DNA of 64,000 nucleotides from Salimicrobium humidisoli (GTDB lineage Bacteria; Bacillota; Bacilli; Bacillales; Halobacillaceae): contig NZ_NSGH01000005.1 in the NCBI RefSeq assembly GCF_002295105.1, forward strand, positions 1 to 64,000, given 5' to 3'. Positions 49,192 through 56,916 of this stretch are shown in pieces (the stretch's first letter is position 1; every line of letters starts with the position of its first letter). The translations under genes and the position numbers were made by a program. The notes below the pieces were generated by a model. It did not search any database and had not been told where the DNA came from. It worked only from the letters and a program-made list of their open reading frames with translations.

Positions 49192-50886
49192 ATGGATGAA
49201 AGCAAAGATTTGCGGATAAGAAGTAACGTGATCAGTGATGATGAGAACAGAGTGGCGAACCGGGCGATGCTTCGGGCTGTAGGGTTCGAAGATGAAGATT
49301 TCAAAAAACCGATGATCGGGATCGCCAGCACGTGGAGTGAAGTCACCCCGTGTAACGTACATATCGATGAACTGGCCCGGAAAGCGAAAAGCGGCGCCGG
49401 CGGTAACGGAGGCGCTCCGATGATTTTCAATACGATTACCGTTTCGGACGGTATCGCCATGGGCCACGAGGGGATGCATTATTCCCTGCCGAGCCGTGAA
49501 ATCATTGCGGATTCCATTGAAACGGTGACGAATGCTGAGCGTCTGGACGGCGTAGTGGCCATCGGCGGGTGTGACAAGACGACACCGGGATGCCTGATTG
49601 CTCTCAGTCGTCTCAATCTTCCGTCGGTCTACATATACGGAGGCACGATACAGCCAGGGAAACTTGACGGAAAAGACATTGATATCGTTTCTTCGTTCGA
49701 AGCAGTCGGTAAATATCAGAGCGGAGAAATCGATTCCGAAGAGCTGCACCGCGTGGAATGTAACGCCTGCCCGGGAGCAGGAGCGTGCGGAGGTATGTAT
49801 ACGGCTAATACGATGGCGGCAGCCGTGGAAGCTCTCGGTATGAGCATACCGGGTTCTTCCTCCACTCCTGCGATCAATGATTATAAAGAGGAGGAGTGCC
49901 GGCAGGCGGGGGAACTCGTCGTAGAGCTTCTTAAAAAAGACATTTACCCTAAAGATATCATGACGAAAAAAGCGTTCGAGAACGCGATTACTGTAGTCAT
50001 GGCACTCGGCGGTTCGACCAACGCGTTCCTTCATCTGACGGCGATGGCCCACGCAGCGGAGGTCGACATCTCTCTTGATGATTTCGAACGGATCCGCCGC
50101 AACGTACCTTTCCTTGCTGACATGAAGCCGAGCGGTACTTACGTAATGCAGGACCTTTACGAAGCCGGCGGGGTCCCGGCCGTGATGAAGCTGCTCCATG
50201 ATAACGGCTACCTGCACGGGGACTGTCTGACGGTCACGGGACAGACGCTGGCCGAGAATCTGGAAAATGTCGACCCTCTTAAGGACGGGCAGAAGGTGAT
50301 CCGTCCTCTCGACAATCCGATCAAAGCGGAAGGTTCCCTCGTACTGATGAAAGGAAATCTTGCCCCGGACGGAGCGGTGGCGAAGATGTCAGGGCTGAAG
50401 ATCACGAATTTCGAAGGCCCGGCCAAAGTGTATGACAGTGAAGCGGAAGCGACATCAGCGATTTCCGGAGGTGACGTGAAAGAAGGGGATGTTGTCGTTA
50501 TAAGAAACGTCGGCCCTAAAGGCGGGCCGGGCATGCCCGAAATGCTTTCCATTACAGCGATGCTCGTCGGCCAGGGGCTCGGCGGTAAAGTGGCACTGCT
50601 CACCGACGGCCGTTTCTCGGGAGGAAGTCACGGATTCGTCATCGGGCACATTTCTCCCGAAGCTTACGTCGGCGGTCCCATCGGTCTTCTCGAAAACGGG
50701 GACATTGTGAATATCGACAGTAGTACGCAGGAAATCAACATGAAAGTAAGCGAAGAGGATCAGGAAGAACGGAAGAGCCGCTGGAAGCGCCCGGAACCGA
50801 AATTCAGGCGCGGAGTACTTGCCAAATATTCGAGGCTCGTCTCCTCCGCTTCCAAAGGAGCAGTGACAGACGACCCTGACGAATGA
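49192..50886 (+). CDS. ilvD: dihydroxy-acid dehydratase
   Basis: IlvD dehydrates dihydroxy acids to the keto acids of valine and isoleucine, using an iron-sulfur cluster. Cluster cysteines are in [10 protein letters not shown] and [36 protein letters not shown] near the C-terminus is the second family signature. I chose ATG 49192 behind AAAGGGTG, giving 564 residues. Upstream in-frame codons fall in the promoter region. No other ilv/leu genes are adjacent. Confidence 0.94.
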   Translation: MDESKDLRIRSNVISDDENRVANRAMLRAVGFEDEDFKKPMIGIASTWSEVTPCNVHIDELARKAKSGAGGNGGAPMIFNTITVSDGIAMGHEGMHYSLPSREIIADSIETVTNAERLDGVVAIGGCDKTTPGCLIALSRLNLPSVYIYGGTIQPGKLDGKDIDIVSSFEAVGKYQSGEIDSEELHRVECNACPGAGACGGMYTANTMAAAVEALGMSIPGSSSTPAINDYKEEECRQAGELVVELLKKDIYPKDIMTKKAFENAITVVMALGGSTNAFLHLTAMAHAAEVDISLDDFERIRRNVPFLADMKPSGTYVMQDLYEAGGVPAVMKLLHDNGYLHGDCLTVTGQTLAENLENVDPLKDGQKVIRPLDNPIKAEGSLVLMKGNLAPDGAVAKMSGLKITNFEGPAKVYDSEAEATSAISGGDVKEGDVVVIRNVGPKGGPGMPEMLSITAMLVGQGLGGKVALLTDGRFSGGSHGFVIGHISPEAYVGGPIGLLENGDIVNIDSSTQEINMKVSEEDQEERKSRWKRPEPKFRRGVLAKYSRLVSSASKGAVTDDPDE

Positions 50887-50925
50887 AGTGGCTGATTCCG
50901 GAACATAACTGAATGCCGTACGCCG

Positions 50926-50953
50926 AAAACCGGGCCCCAGGGTCCGGTTTTTG
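50926..50953 (+). terminator. terminator after ilvD
   Basis: AAAACCGGGCCC (50926-50937) pairs with GGGTCCGGTTTT with one wobble or mismatch, followed by T residues. Confidence 0.85.
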
Positions 50954-50976
50954 TGTTTTCGGGCCCGGTGATTCCG

Positions 50977-51127
50977 TTTTCCTTCCCTTCAGAGAGCCGG
51001 GACCCTGCTGAAGGTAACGAAAGAACCGTTTTCCTGACCATGGGGAGAAACCAGGAGCAGTGAAGGTAACGATTAAGGCATAATCGTTACCTTCACCTTG
51101 AAATTCAGTGCGTGAAAGGCACGAAAA
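50977..51127. repeat. intergenic palindromic array 3, three units
   Basis: Units run 50977-51022, about 51024-51075 and 51081-51127. Unit 1 has 15-bp arms matching at 13 positions. The unit 2/3 junction is a perfect 16-bp inverted repeat, GTGAAGGTAACGATTA (51060-51075) with its complement at 51081-51096 around AGGCA. The array fills the gap between the ilvD terminator and the VLRF1 gene. The rest of the 396-base gap (51128-51282) holds only a TATAAT-like promoter. Confidence 0.8.
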
Positions 51128-51212
51128 GGCGGGGAACGTAATGCCTTCCTCTTATCAACAGCATTCCGGAGCCCGATATAAGCGTCTTCACACAGAAGTT
51201 TTCACTTCTTTA

Positions 51213-51218
51213 TATAAT
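51213..51218 (+). promoter_or_regulatory. -10 box of the VLRF1 gene
   Basis: TATAAT lies within TATATAATATG, 65 bases before the TTG start. TTCACA at 51187-51192 is too far (20 bases) to be a sure -35. Confidence 0.4.
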
Positions 51219-51282
51219 ATGTTTAACGCTCTTTTATTTAGGAAACATAGAAATTAAACAAGTAATTAAGGAGTGAAGTGCT

Positions 51283-52095
51283 TTGGATTTGAAAAAAGAA
51301 ATAACTAAACTGGAAAACGTACATTTAATGAAACCTGAGAAGGTATTTACTATGTATTTAAATACAGACCCGGCCGATCCCGACCAGCAGGGCGGCGAAT
51401 GGAAAATTCACCTGAAAAACGGTCTGAATAACTTCGAACATTATCTTCAGGAAGACGGAGATTCTGATGAGAAGCGGAACTACTGGGCAGTAAAAGAAAA
51501 AGTTCAGAATTATATTGATGAAAACGAACAGCACTTTGGTAAAAGCGTAGTAATCATCGCTTCCGCCGATGAAACAGTGTGGTTCGCCGAAAGATTCCAG
51601 ATGCCTGTAGAAACAGCGTTCTACTGGGAAGAACAGCCGGTAGTCGATCAGCTGAAGGAAATGTACAAACAATTTCCGAAAACGGGTATCATTCTTACAC
51701 AGAAAGAAAACATTAAACTGATTGATGCAGAGCTTGCTCAACTGAAAGATACGAAAGTTTATGAGCTTGATCTGAATACGGAAGACTGGAGACTCCACCA
51801 GGGCGGTCATGCAGCCGGTGCCTCCACAGGAAGCGGCGGAGCGAAGCAGTCCAAGTCCGATCAGTACAACGAGCGGTTCGAAGCCAACCGTTACCGCTGG
51901 TATAAGAGTGTCGCTCCTAAACTGGACAAACAGGCGAAAGAGCACGGCTGGGAGCAGATTATCATGGTAGGCGACAAAGAAGAAGTCGATGACCTGCGTG
52001 ATAACATGAACAAAGAAGTAGATAAAATCGTAAACAAAAACCTGCTTGATCATGAAGAAATGAAAGTGATCGACCAGGTAGTATACGAAGAATAG
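51283..52095 (+). CDS. VLRF1-family, eRF1-like release factor
   Basis: The 270-residue acidic protein has the layout of bacterial VLRF1/aeRF1-type proteins. This is an eRF1 domain-2-like fold (MYLNTDPADPD; SVVIIASADETVWFAERF) with a flexible loop after LHQ (GGHAAGASTGSGGAKQSK, residues about 178-195) where eRF1 has its GGQ hydrolysis loop. The eukaryotic relative Vms1 frees nascent chains from stalled ribosomes. A similar role here is inferred. Start is TTG, eight bases after AAGGAG. It has its own promoter and terminator. Confidence 0.75.
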   Translation: MDLKKEITKLENVHLMKPEKVFTMYLNTDPADPDQQGGEWKIHLKNGLNNFEHYLQEDGDSDEKRNYWAVKEKVQNYIDENEQHFGKSVVIIASADETVWFAERFQMPVETAFYWEEQPVVDQLKEMYKQFPKTGIILTQKENIKLIDAELAQLKDTKVYELDLNTEDWRLHQGGHAAGASTGSGGAKQSKSDQYNERFEANRYRWYKSVAPKLDKQAKEHGWEQIIMVGDKEEVDDLRDNMNKEVDKIVNKNLLDHEEMKVIDQVVYEE

Positions 52096-52110
52096 AATAA
52101 TATAATTCAT

Positions 52111-52145
52111 CCTGTGATCTTTACATAAGATCACAGGTTTTTTTA
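52111..52145 (+). terminator. terminator after the VLRF1 gene
   Basis: CCTGTGATCTT (52111-52121) pairs perfectly with AAGATCACAGG (52127-52137), followed by eight T residues. Confidence 0.9.
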
Positions 52146-52234
52146 TGTGGGACACCCGGCAGGTCCAGAGAAAGAAATCTGCAAAAGGATGTGTTAAAAT
52201 GAGTAGCAGTGCAGTGATAGAGGAGAGTGGAAGA

Positions 52235-52540
52235 ATGTATGTTGTCGATTCTAAAGTGACGGTTCCTGATCACAAGGCGGACGATCTGATCTCCATCTAT
52301 CAGACCCGTTCCCGGCTCGTTGATGAGCAACCGGGTTTCCTTTCGTTTCAGCTTCTGCAGAACGAACATCGGCCTGGAGAGCTTACAGTACATATGGAAT
52401 GGGAAAATAAACAGGCGTATCTGGCCTGGGCCCGCAGTGAACAGTTCCGGAAGATCCACGAACTTGAAAAGAACTATCCGGATCAGGAACTTCAGGGCTA
52501 CGTTCCGAAAGTTTATAAATATGAGGTTGTTGCCACATGA
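52235..52540 (+). CDS. antibiotic-biosynthesis-monooxygenase (ABM/HmoA-like) domain protein
   Basis: The 101-residue protein forms a single ABM ferredoxin-like domain (MYVVDSKVTVPDHKADDLIS; PGFLSFQLLQNEHRPGELTVHMEWENKQAYLAWARSEQF, shortened here). Some Bacillus relatives (HmoA/HmoB) degrade haem, and others are of unknown function. I chose ATG 52235 behind AGGAGAG. An in-frame ATG at 52199 is possible. Its stop overlaps the next start (ATGA), so it leads a four-gene cluster with the B12 and STAS proteins. Confidence 0.72.
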   Translation: MYVVDSKVTVPDHKADDLISIYQTRSRLVDEQPGFLSFQLLQNEHRPGELTVHMEWENKQAYLAWARSEQFRKIHELEKNYPDQELQGYVPKVYKYEVVAT

Positions 52541-52905
52541 AAACGGAAGCGAAACAGTACATTACGGATAAAGTGACCGAGGAGTTCTACGCCAGATACC
52601 CCTGGCTCGATGAGAAATTCGGAGATAAAGGCAGGAAACATACGAGAGAGGATAATGATCATCATCTGAATCACCTGGAGCTCGCCTATGAGAGGAAAGA
52701 TGAGTCATTTTTCAATGAGTATACCATCTGGCTCAATGACGTCCTCGTCTCCCGGGGGGTCGGTACGAAGCTTATTATCGAGAACTATGAAATGATAGAG
52801 CGGTATCTTCAGGAAGTGGAAGTGGACGAAGAAGAGCGCGATTATTATATCCGCCTGCTGGAATCGTCGATAGCACATTTGAAACGCATAACGGACACGG
52901 GGTGA
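52537..52905 (+). CDS. helical protein of unknown function in the B12-STAS cluster
   Basis: I cannot name this 122-residue, all-helical, acidic protein. It has the pattern HHLNHLELAYERKDESFF followed by NEYTIWLNDVLVSRGVG (about 42-76). To my recollection a similar HL-x-YL...DY-x-W-x-x-x-L-x-x-RGV pattern stands before cobalamin-binding domains in longer proteins, so this may be a detached N-terminal domain of the next gene. That is inference. It overlaps the previous gene by four bases. Confidence 0.65.
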   Translation: MKTEAKQYITDKVTEEFYARYPWLDEKFGDKGRKHTREDNDHHLNHLELAYERKDESFFNEYTIWLNDVLVSRGVGTKLIIENYEMIERYLQEVEVDEEERDYYIRLLESSIAHLKRITDTG

Positions 52906-52912
52906 ACAACGA

Positions 52913-53548
52913 ATGGAAGAGGTTTACAAACAATTGACCGGTTACCTGCTGGAGGGCGAAGAACAGGAAGCTCTGCAGCTGGTACAAAAGTGGGTGGGCG
53001 AACGATCTTTACTGGAAGTGCATGAGGAAATCATAACACCGGCGATGTACCACGTAGGAGAACTGTGGCAGACGAACCGTATTTCCGTGGCAGATGAGCA
53101 TCTGGCCACGGCGACCTGTGATTACATTATGACGTTGATATCGCCGCGGAAAGGCACCTCGAACGGAAAGAAGGCTATTTTTTTCAATGTCGAAGAAGAA
53201 GAACACCATCTGGGACTGAAAATGGCAGCGGATATCTTCCGCGAAGAAGGCTGGGAGTCCAGATTCCTCGGGACAGGTGTACCTGACGATCACGTTCTGC
53301 AGCAGATAGAAAAGTTCTGCCCGGATGTCATATGCATTTCTGCCGCTCTTTCCTACAGAGTGCCCGAGATGCATAACATAATCGATGTTCTGAAAAAGCG
53401 TATGCCCGGCTCCGTCATACTTATCGGAGGCCGTATTGTTAAAAATCACGGTATGAATGAATGGAATGAGGCACACGTGCACACAATGAGTTCACTGACC
53501 GCCGTAAAAGAATGGCTTCAGAACGTGAAGGAGGGACGCAGGCAATGA
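52913..53548 (+). CDS. stand-alone cobalamin-binding protein, CarH-like sensor module
   Basis: The 211-residue protein has a four-helix cap (about 1-80) with the Wx9EH motif (Trp52, Glu62-His63) known from CarH/LitR B12 photoreceptors. A Rossmann-like B12 domain (about 86-205) follows. The His98 ligand lies in EEHHLG, a DxHxxG motif with Asp changed to Glu, with ISAALS and IGGR after it. There is no MerR DNA-binding domain. Signalling is therefore probably by protein contact, perhaps with the downstream STAS protein. It overlaps that gene by four bases. Confidence 0.8.
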   Translation: MEEVYKQLTGYLLEGEEQEALQLVQKWVGERSLLEVHEEIITPAMYHVGELWQTNRISVADEHLATATCDYIMTLISPRKGTSNGKKAIFFNVEEEEHHLGLKMAADIFREEGWESRFLGTGVPDDHVLQQIEKFCPDVICISAALSYRVPEMHNIIDVLKKRMPGSVILIGGRIVKNHGMNEWNEAHVHTMSSLTAVKEWLQNVKEGRRQ

Positions 53549-54336
53549 AACGGGTGGAAGCTATTTTCCCGCTCCCTTATTTTGAGATAGACGCAGCCTG
53601 GAATATAGTCGCTTATTCACAGGAAGCGGAAGAACTGTTCGGTCTGCCGGATAATCTCACCAAAATAGTCGATGAAGGAACGTATGATAAGGCACGGGAG
53701 TGGGTTGATTTTCATCACAGAAAAACTGTTATTGAAATGAACGTCATCAAAGAGAACAGCGACGTAATTTTAGCGGACGTTTATATTACGTGGACGGACG
53801 AAGAGAAAGCGGAACTTCTCCTGATACCGAAAGATTCGCAGGTGGACAAAGTGGCTGCGAGTCTCAAAACGCTGCAGAGTGAGCTGTTGAAGACGAAAAC
53901 AGAACTGATTGAAGAAAAGGAGCGGGCGGAGCAGGTAATCGAACAGAATAATAAACTGTCAGCCCCCTTCATTTCACTGAATAAGGAAACGGCGCTTGTC
54001 CCGTTATTCGGTGATGTGAGTTACGAGAAAATGATGAGCGTCGAACAAAACCTTCTCTCGGCCGTGCGTGAAAGTGAAGCGGACGAACTCCTTTTTGATT
54101 TCACGGCAGTCGGCGACATCGAGAAAGAAGGCTTCAACTATCTGGCGTCTGTAATTAAAGCTCTCAGTCACATGGGGCTCGATCTTTTCGTCATCGGGCT
54201 CAGACCCGGACACGTTCCGAATATTTTCAAATGGTCCCTTCCGGAAGACGTCCGTTTCATGCAGTCACTGGAGCAGGTGATTTCAAATAAGAGGACCCGT
54301 CGGGATAATGAAAGAATCAGGCAAAAGGAGACGTAA
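53545..54336 (+). CDS. PAS-coiled-coil-STAS regulator, RsbR-like
   Basis: The 263-residue protein has a PAS-like N-terminus (about 6-95), a charged coiled coil (about 98-137) and an RsbR-type STAS domain (about 138-248, beginning LSAPFISL). Where RsbRA has phospho-Thr171 (DITGVPVVDT) this protein reads DFTAVGDIEK, placing Lys194 there. Where RsbRA has Thr205 (GIRPEIAQT) it reads GLRPGHVPN. A stressosome-like scaffold that is not switched by phosphorylation is inferred. I chose ATG 53545 after GGAGGG. Confidence 0.8.
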   Translation: MKRVEAIFPLPYFEIDAAWNIVAYSQEAEELFGLPDNLTKIVDEGTYDKAREWVDFHHRKTVIEMNVIKENSDVILADVYITWTDEEKAELLLIPKDSQVDKVAASLKTLQSELLKTKTELIEEKERAEQVIEQNNKLSAPFISLNKETALVPLFGDVSYEKMMSVEQNLLSAVRESEADELLFDFTAVGDIEKEGFNYLASVIKALSHMGLDLFVIGLRPGHVPNIFKWSLPEDVRFMQSLEQVISNKRTRRDNERIRQKET

Positions 54337-54395
54337 TCGTTCTTCTTTTGTTTTTTTCTGCTGGCCGGATAATTGTGGAAATCGATAAATAATGA

Positions 54396-54424
54396 TTGCG
54401 AAAAGTCTGAAAGTAATTTATAGT
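54396..54424 (+). promoter_or_regulatory. fadNAE promoter
   Basis: TTGCGA (54396-54401) and TATAGT (54419-54424) are 17 bases apart, upstream of the FadR operator. Confidence 0.6.
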
Positions 54425-54462
54425 AAAAGAAGAAAACGTATCCTATTTTTTTGAACTAAAAA

Positions 54463-54480
54463 TGAATGAGTATTCATTCA
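54463..54480. promoter_or_regulatory. FadR (YsiA) operator
   Basis: TGAATGAGTATTCATTCA is an exact match to the B. subtilis FadR consensus TGAATGANTANTCATTCA. It lies about 30 bases after the inferred transcript start and 23 before fadN. Long-chain acyl-CoA would release repression. Confidence 0.92.
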
Positions 54481-54502
54481 AAGAACGCAAGGGGGATTTG
54501 TA

Positions 54503-56902
54503 ATGACTCAAAAAATCAGGCGTGCCGCAGTTCTCGGTTCCGGAGTGATGGGAGCGGGAATAGCTGCACATTTGGCTAACGTCGGTATACCGGTGCTTAT
54601 GCTCGATATTGCACCGAAAGATGTAACGGATAAAGAAAAGAAACAGGGTCTTACCACGGAAGACAGACAGGTAAGAAACCGGATAGCGATGTCCGGGAAG
54701 GAAGGGCTCAAAAAGCAGAAGCCCGCACCACTTACATCAAAAGAAAATCTCCATCTTATAGAAGTAGGTAACATGACGGATGATATGGACAAACTATCGG
54801 AAGTGGACTGGATCATCGAAGTAGTCGTTGAAAACCTCGATATAAAGAAATCCGTATTCCGGGAAGTGGATAAATACAGAAAAGAAGGTTCCATCGTAAG
54901 TTCCAATACGTCCGGAATCTCCATTGAAGCTATGTCCGAAGACTGCAGCGAGGATATGAAGAAACACTTCCTCGGCACTCACTTTTTCAACCCGCCTCGC
55001 TATCTGAAACTGCTTGAGGTGATTCCGACTTCGAGTACGGATAAGGACGTCCTTGATTTCATGAAGAAGTTCGGGGAGGATACACTCGGAAAAGGAGTTG
55101 TGGAGGCGAAAGATACTCCGAATTTCATCGCCAACCGCATCGGAACGTACGGCCTGTTAGTGACGGTGAGAGAGATGCTCGAGCAGAACCTGAGCGTCGG
55201 AGAGGTGGATTCCGTAACCGGACCGATGATCGGGCGGCCGAAAAGCGCAACATTCCGGACGCTTGACGTTGTAGGGCTCGATACGTTCATCCACGTGGCA
55301 AATAACGTCCACGATCAGGTTGAGGGTCAGGAAAAAGAGGTCTTCGAAATACCGGAATTTATGCAGGACATGAATGATAAAGGATGGATCGGTCAAAAAG
55401 CCGGTCAGGGATTTTTCCTGAAGAAAAAGAGTAAAGAAGGCTCCGAAATCCTTCAGCTGAATCCGGAGACGATGGAGTATGAAAAACGCGGCAAGCTGAA
55501 AACGAAAGCTGTCGAAGCTGCGGGACAGGAGAAGGGACCGAAACGGAAACTGGCCTCTCTCGTCAAAGCGAAAGGAGATCAGGCGGGAGATTTTGTCTGG
55601 TCGATCGTAAAACCCGTTCTCCTCTACTCCGCAGAACTTACAGGGGAAATTGCGGATGATATCGTCTCCATCGACGAAGCGATGCGCTGGGGATTCGGAT
55701 GGAACCTCGGTCCGTTTGAGATGTGGGATGCCATCGGGGTGCAAAAGTCCGTGGAACGGATGAAGGAAGAAGGAGAAACCGTCCCCGAATGGATAGACGA
55801 CATGCTGAAGAACGGAAATGAATCTTTTTATAAAAAAGAAAATGGAAACGTTTACTACTACCATGACGGTGATTATAAGCAACAGGGATTCAACGCCAAA
55901 GATATCAATCTGCGCCTGCTGAAGGAAACGAAGGAAGTACTTGCGAAAAATGCCGGAGCGAGCGTCATCGATCTTGGAGACGGAGTGGCAGGGCTTGAAT
56001 TCCACTCCCGGAGTAATGCCATCGGTATGGACGTCATCCAGATGATCAATAAAGCGGTCGATATCGTCGATGAGGATTTCGAAGGACTCGTCATCGGAAA
56101 CCAGGGGAATAATTTCTGCGTCGGTGCGAACCTCGGCATGATGCTTATGGAAGCTCAGGACCAGAACTTCTTCGAAATCGAACTCGTCGTCAAACAGTTC
56201 CAGCAGGCGATGATGCGCATCAAATACTCCGACAAGCCCGTCGTTGCCGCTCCATTCGGAATGGCGCTCGGCGGAGGGGCGGAAGTATGCCTGCCGGCTG
56301 CTGCGATCCAGGCTTCGAGTGAGACGTACATGGGGCTCGTGGAACCGGGTGTCGGACTCATCCCGGGCGGAGGCGGAAACAAAGAACTTTATCTGAAGCA
56401 TCTGAACAATATGCCTGAGAGTGTAGACTTCGACCTTCAAAAGGTTTCCAATAGCGTATTCCAGAAAATCGCTACCGCCAAGACGTCGACTTCCGCCGAG
56501 GAAGCACGTCAGAACGGATTCCTCGATCAGATGGATGCCATTTCCTTCAATCAGGATCACCTGCTTCACGATGCGAAGCAGAAAGTACTCGGGCTTGCCC
56601 GGGCCGGATACCAGGCACCGAAACGTAAACCTGTTCCGGTGACCGGAGAATCAGGTTTTGCGACGATGCTTCTCGGTGCGAAAGAAATGCACTACGGCGG
56701 CTTCGCTTCGGATCATGATCTGAAAATCGCCGAAAAACTTGCATTCGTATTGGCCGGAGGACGTGTGAAGGAAGGATCGAAAGTGGATGAGCAGTACCTT
56801 CTGGATCTCGAAAGGGAAGCTTTCCTCAGTCTGATCGGTGAAGCGAAAACACAAGAGAGAATGCAGCATATGTTACTTAAAGGGAAACCACTTCGTAACT
56901 AA
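54503..56902 (+). CDS. fadN: 3-hydroxyacyl-CoA dehydrogenase/enoyl-CoA hydratase FadN
   Basis: FadN carries out the hydration and dehydrogenation steps of fatty-acid beta-oxidation. The dehydrogenase part comes first, with the NAD motif LGSGVMGAGIAAHLA near residues 11-25 and LGTHFFNPPRYLKLLE. A crotonase-type domain is at about 490-700 (GNQGNNFCVGANLGMM, APFGMALGGGAEV). The 799 residues and this domain order match B. subtilis FadN and not E. coli FadB. AAGGGGG precedes the ATG. Confidence 0.95.
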   Translation: MTQKIRRAAVLGSGVMGAGIAAHLANVGIPVLMLDIAPKDVTDKEKKQGLTTEDRQVRNRIAMSGKEGLKKQKPAPLTSKENLHLIEVGNMTDDMDKLSEVDWIIEVVVENLDIKKSVFREVDKYRKEGSIVSSNTSGISIEAMSEDCSEDMKKHFLGTHFFNPPRYLKLLEVIPTSSTDKDVLDFMKKFGEDTLGKGVVEAKDTPNFIANRIGTYGLLVTVREMLEQNLSVGEVDSVTGPMIGRPKSATFRTLDVVGLDTFIHVANNVHDQVEGQEKEVFEIPEFMQDMNDKGWIGQKAGQGFFLKKKSKEGSEILQLNPETMEYEKRGKLKTKAVEAAGQEKGPKRKLASLVKAKGDQAGDFVWSIVKPVLLYSAELTGEIADDIVSIDEAMRWGFGWNLGPFEMWDAIGVQKSVERMKEEGETVPEWIDDMLKNGNESFYKKENGNVYYYHDGDYKQQGFNAKDINLRLLKETKEVLAKNAGASVIDLGDGVAGLEFHSRSNAIGMDVIQMINKAVDIVDEDFEGLVIGNQGNNFCVGANLGMMLMEAQDQNFFEIELVVKQFQQAMMRIKYSDKPVVAAPFGMALGGGAEVCLPAAAIQASSETYMGLVEPGVGLIPGGGGNKELYLKHLNNMPESVDFDLQKVSNSVFQKIATAKTSTSAEEARQNGFLDQMDAISFNQDHLLHDAKQKVLGLARAGYQAPKRKPVPVTGESGFATMLLGAKEMHYGGFASDHDLKIAEKLAFVLAGGRVKEGSKVDEQYLLDLEREAFLSLIGEAKTQERMQHMLLKGKPLRN

Positions 56903-56916
56903 AGGGGGAGAAAGTT

